Below, one piece after another: positions 12,756 through 13,523 of a stretch of 13,523 nt of DNA. Every line of letters begins with the position of its first letter. The first letter of the stretch is position 1. The notes beneath the pieces are model-generated. The model was not told the origin of the DNA, did not search any database, and saw nothing but the letters and a program-made list of their open reading frames with translations. Position numbers and translations under genes: made by a program. The DNA comes from Candidatus Yanofskybacteria bacterium RIFCSPHIGHO2_01_FULL_39_8b (GTDB taxonomy: Bacteria; Patescibacteriota; Minisyncoccia; 2-02-FULL-40-12; GWA2-44-9): the NCBI GenBank assembly GCA_001794015.1, contig MGIZ01000057.1, positions 1 to 13,523 of the forward strand, written 5' to 3'.

Positions 12756-13523
12756 ATGGAAGAACAAAATAATGTAGCGCATGAACAAGAAAGTTTTAAG
12801 GGCAAGGGCGCGCTTGACGCGTTTTTGAACCTATTGTTGCTGGTCACATTAGGCTGGACTGCCTTTTCGTTTGGAGGGGTGATATTTCAGATTATCAACC
12901 GATATTTTGGAAATTACGCGCTGGGATACGACAATAGTTATTACTCGAGCACCATGAAGTTTAATATTGCTTCCCTTTTAATTGTAACGCCGGTGTTTTT
13001 AGCGCTAACGGGTATTTTGCACAAGCAATATAAAGAAAGAAAGCTGAATTCTGCAAGTGGCATACATAGATGGTTGACGTATCTTATGCTTTTTATTGCA
13101 TTTTGCAATATTGTCGGAAGCCTTATAGCGTTGGTTTTTAAATTTTTAGACGGCATATTTTTTTCATCATTCATTCTTAAAGCGCTTACTATCCTTGTAA
13201 TAGCATTGGGGATATTCGGCTATAACTGGTATGACCTGAAACGAAAAGATTATGAAGCAAAAAGTCAAGTTTCGCTCATATCATCAATATTAGTAATAGT
13301 CTTAAGCGCAGGTGCGATAATCGGAGGGTTTGTCATTTCAGGATCGCCGCAGAAAGCGCGCAAACTGAACTTTGACAGGCAGAGGATAAACGATTTAAGC
13401 TCTCTTCGAGGCCAGATTAGCGAATATGAAAGAGTCAATAAAAAACTTCCTCAAGACTTGAGCGATTCGCAGTTTTCGCGATTCAACGATCCGGAAACAA
13501 AAAATCAATATGAGTATTCGTTT
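12756..13523 (+). CDS. DUF5671-like multi-pass membrane protein, 3' end outside window
   Basis: The frame is open from ATG 12756 to the window end (256 codons, no stop). Five hydrophobic segments are visible at about 19-48, 70-88, 105-128, 138-158 and 172-196, the arrangement seen in DUF5671 proteins that I associate with CPR bacteria. After the last segment comes RINDLSSLRGQISEYERVNKKLPQDL...DPETKNQYEYS (209-255), which resembles the start of the pilin-like periplasmic domain of pseudopilins (D-L-xx-L-xx-I-xx-Y, then lP, then DP-T-xx-Y-Y). Function unknown; the extracytoplasmic tail may be structural. Confidence 0.75.
   Translation, partial: MEEQNNVAHEQESFKGKGALDAFLNLLLLVTLGWTAFSFGGVIFQIINRYFGNYALGYDNSYYSSTMKFNIASLLIVTPVFLALTGILHKQYKERKLNSASGIHRWLTYLMLFIAFCNIVGSLIALVFKFLDGIFFSSFILKALTILVIALGIFGYNWYDLKRKDYEAKSQVSLISSILVIVLSAGAIIGGFVISGSPQKARKLNFDRQRINDLSSLRGQISEYERVNKKLPQDLSDSQFSRFNDPETKNQYEYSF

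Overview
The window looks like part of a Candidate Phyla Radiation (Patescibacteria, Parcubacteria-like) genome. The grounds are short AT-rich housekeeping genes that mostly lack a Shine-Dalgarno sequence, families typical of that group (a type-2 OMP decarboxylase beside a divergent PRTase, a DUF5671-like membrane protein), and intergenic spaces packed with small palindromic elements. The standard genetic code is used: TGA serves as a stop in recO and pyrF, so it is not a code-25 lineage. This placement is an inference from gene content; no rRNA is present.

Layout. Positions 1-1205 hold the 3' part of adk followed one base later by map. Positions 1211-4841 hold a diversity-generating retroelement (DGR) lying between two copies of a roughly 210-225 bp direct repeat. 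The repeat carries the 5' end of ruvX: the right copy leads into intact ruvX, while the left copy ends in a dead ruvX fragment. Between the copies are a palindromic element, a 45-aa antitoxin-like ORF, a target gene (VP1) ending in a variable repeat (VR), a template repeat (TR), a minus-strand Avd-like four-helix-bundle gene, and a DGR-type reverse transcriptase. VR and TR align over 131 bp without gaps. All 23 differences fall on TR adenines and all change amino acids (15 codons).

Positions 4797-5958 hold ruvX and recO. Positions 5959-7948 are mostly non-coding and full of palindromes. Inside them is a second gene (VP2, 6740-7381) built like VP1: strong extended -10 promoter, leader of about 80 nt, good Shine-Dalgarno, a C-terminal end like VP1's, a shared post-stop motif and a strong terminator. 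VP2 also sits between direct repeats, of about 122 bp, whose palindromic core is inverted in one copy. It has no TR in the window. Positions 7867-9644 form a pyrF-pyrE operon with its own promoter and terminator. aspS (9872-11683) follows, then two membrane-protein genes, the last cut by the window end.

How it works together. The RT, with Avd, would copy the TR RNA with errors at adenines and transfer the cDNA into the 3' end of VP1, rewriting up to about 15 surface residues of a putative C-type-lectin-like domain. The rest of the window is nucleotide metabolism, recombination and translation housekeeping. The main observations are the complete DGR, its unusual boundary (a direct repeat that duplicates the start of a housekeeping gene), and a second VP-like cassette with the same kind of boundary.
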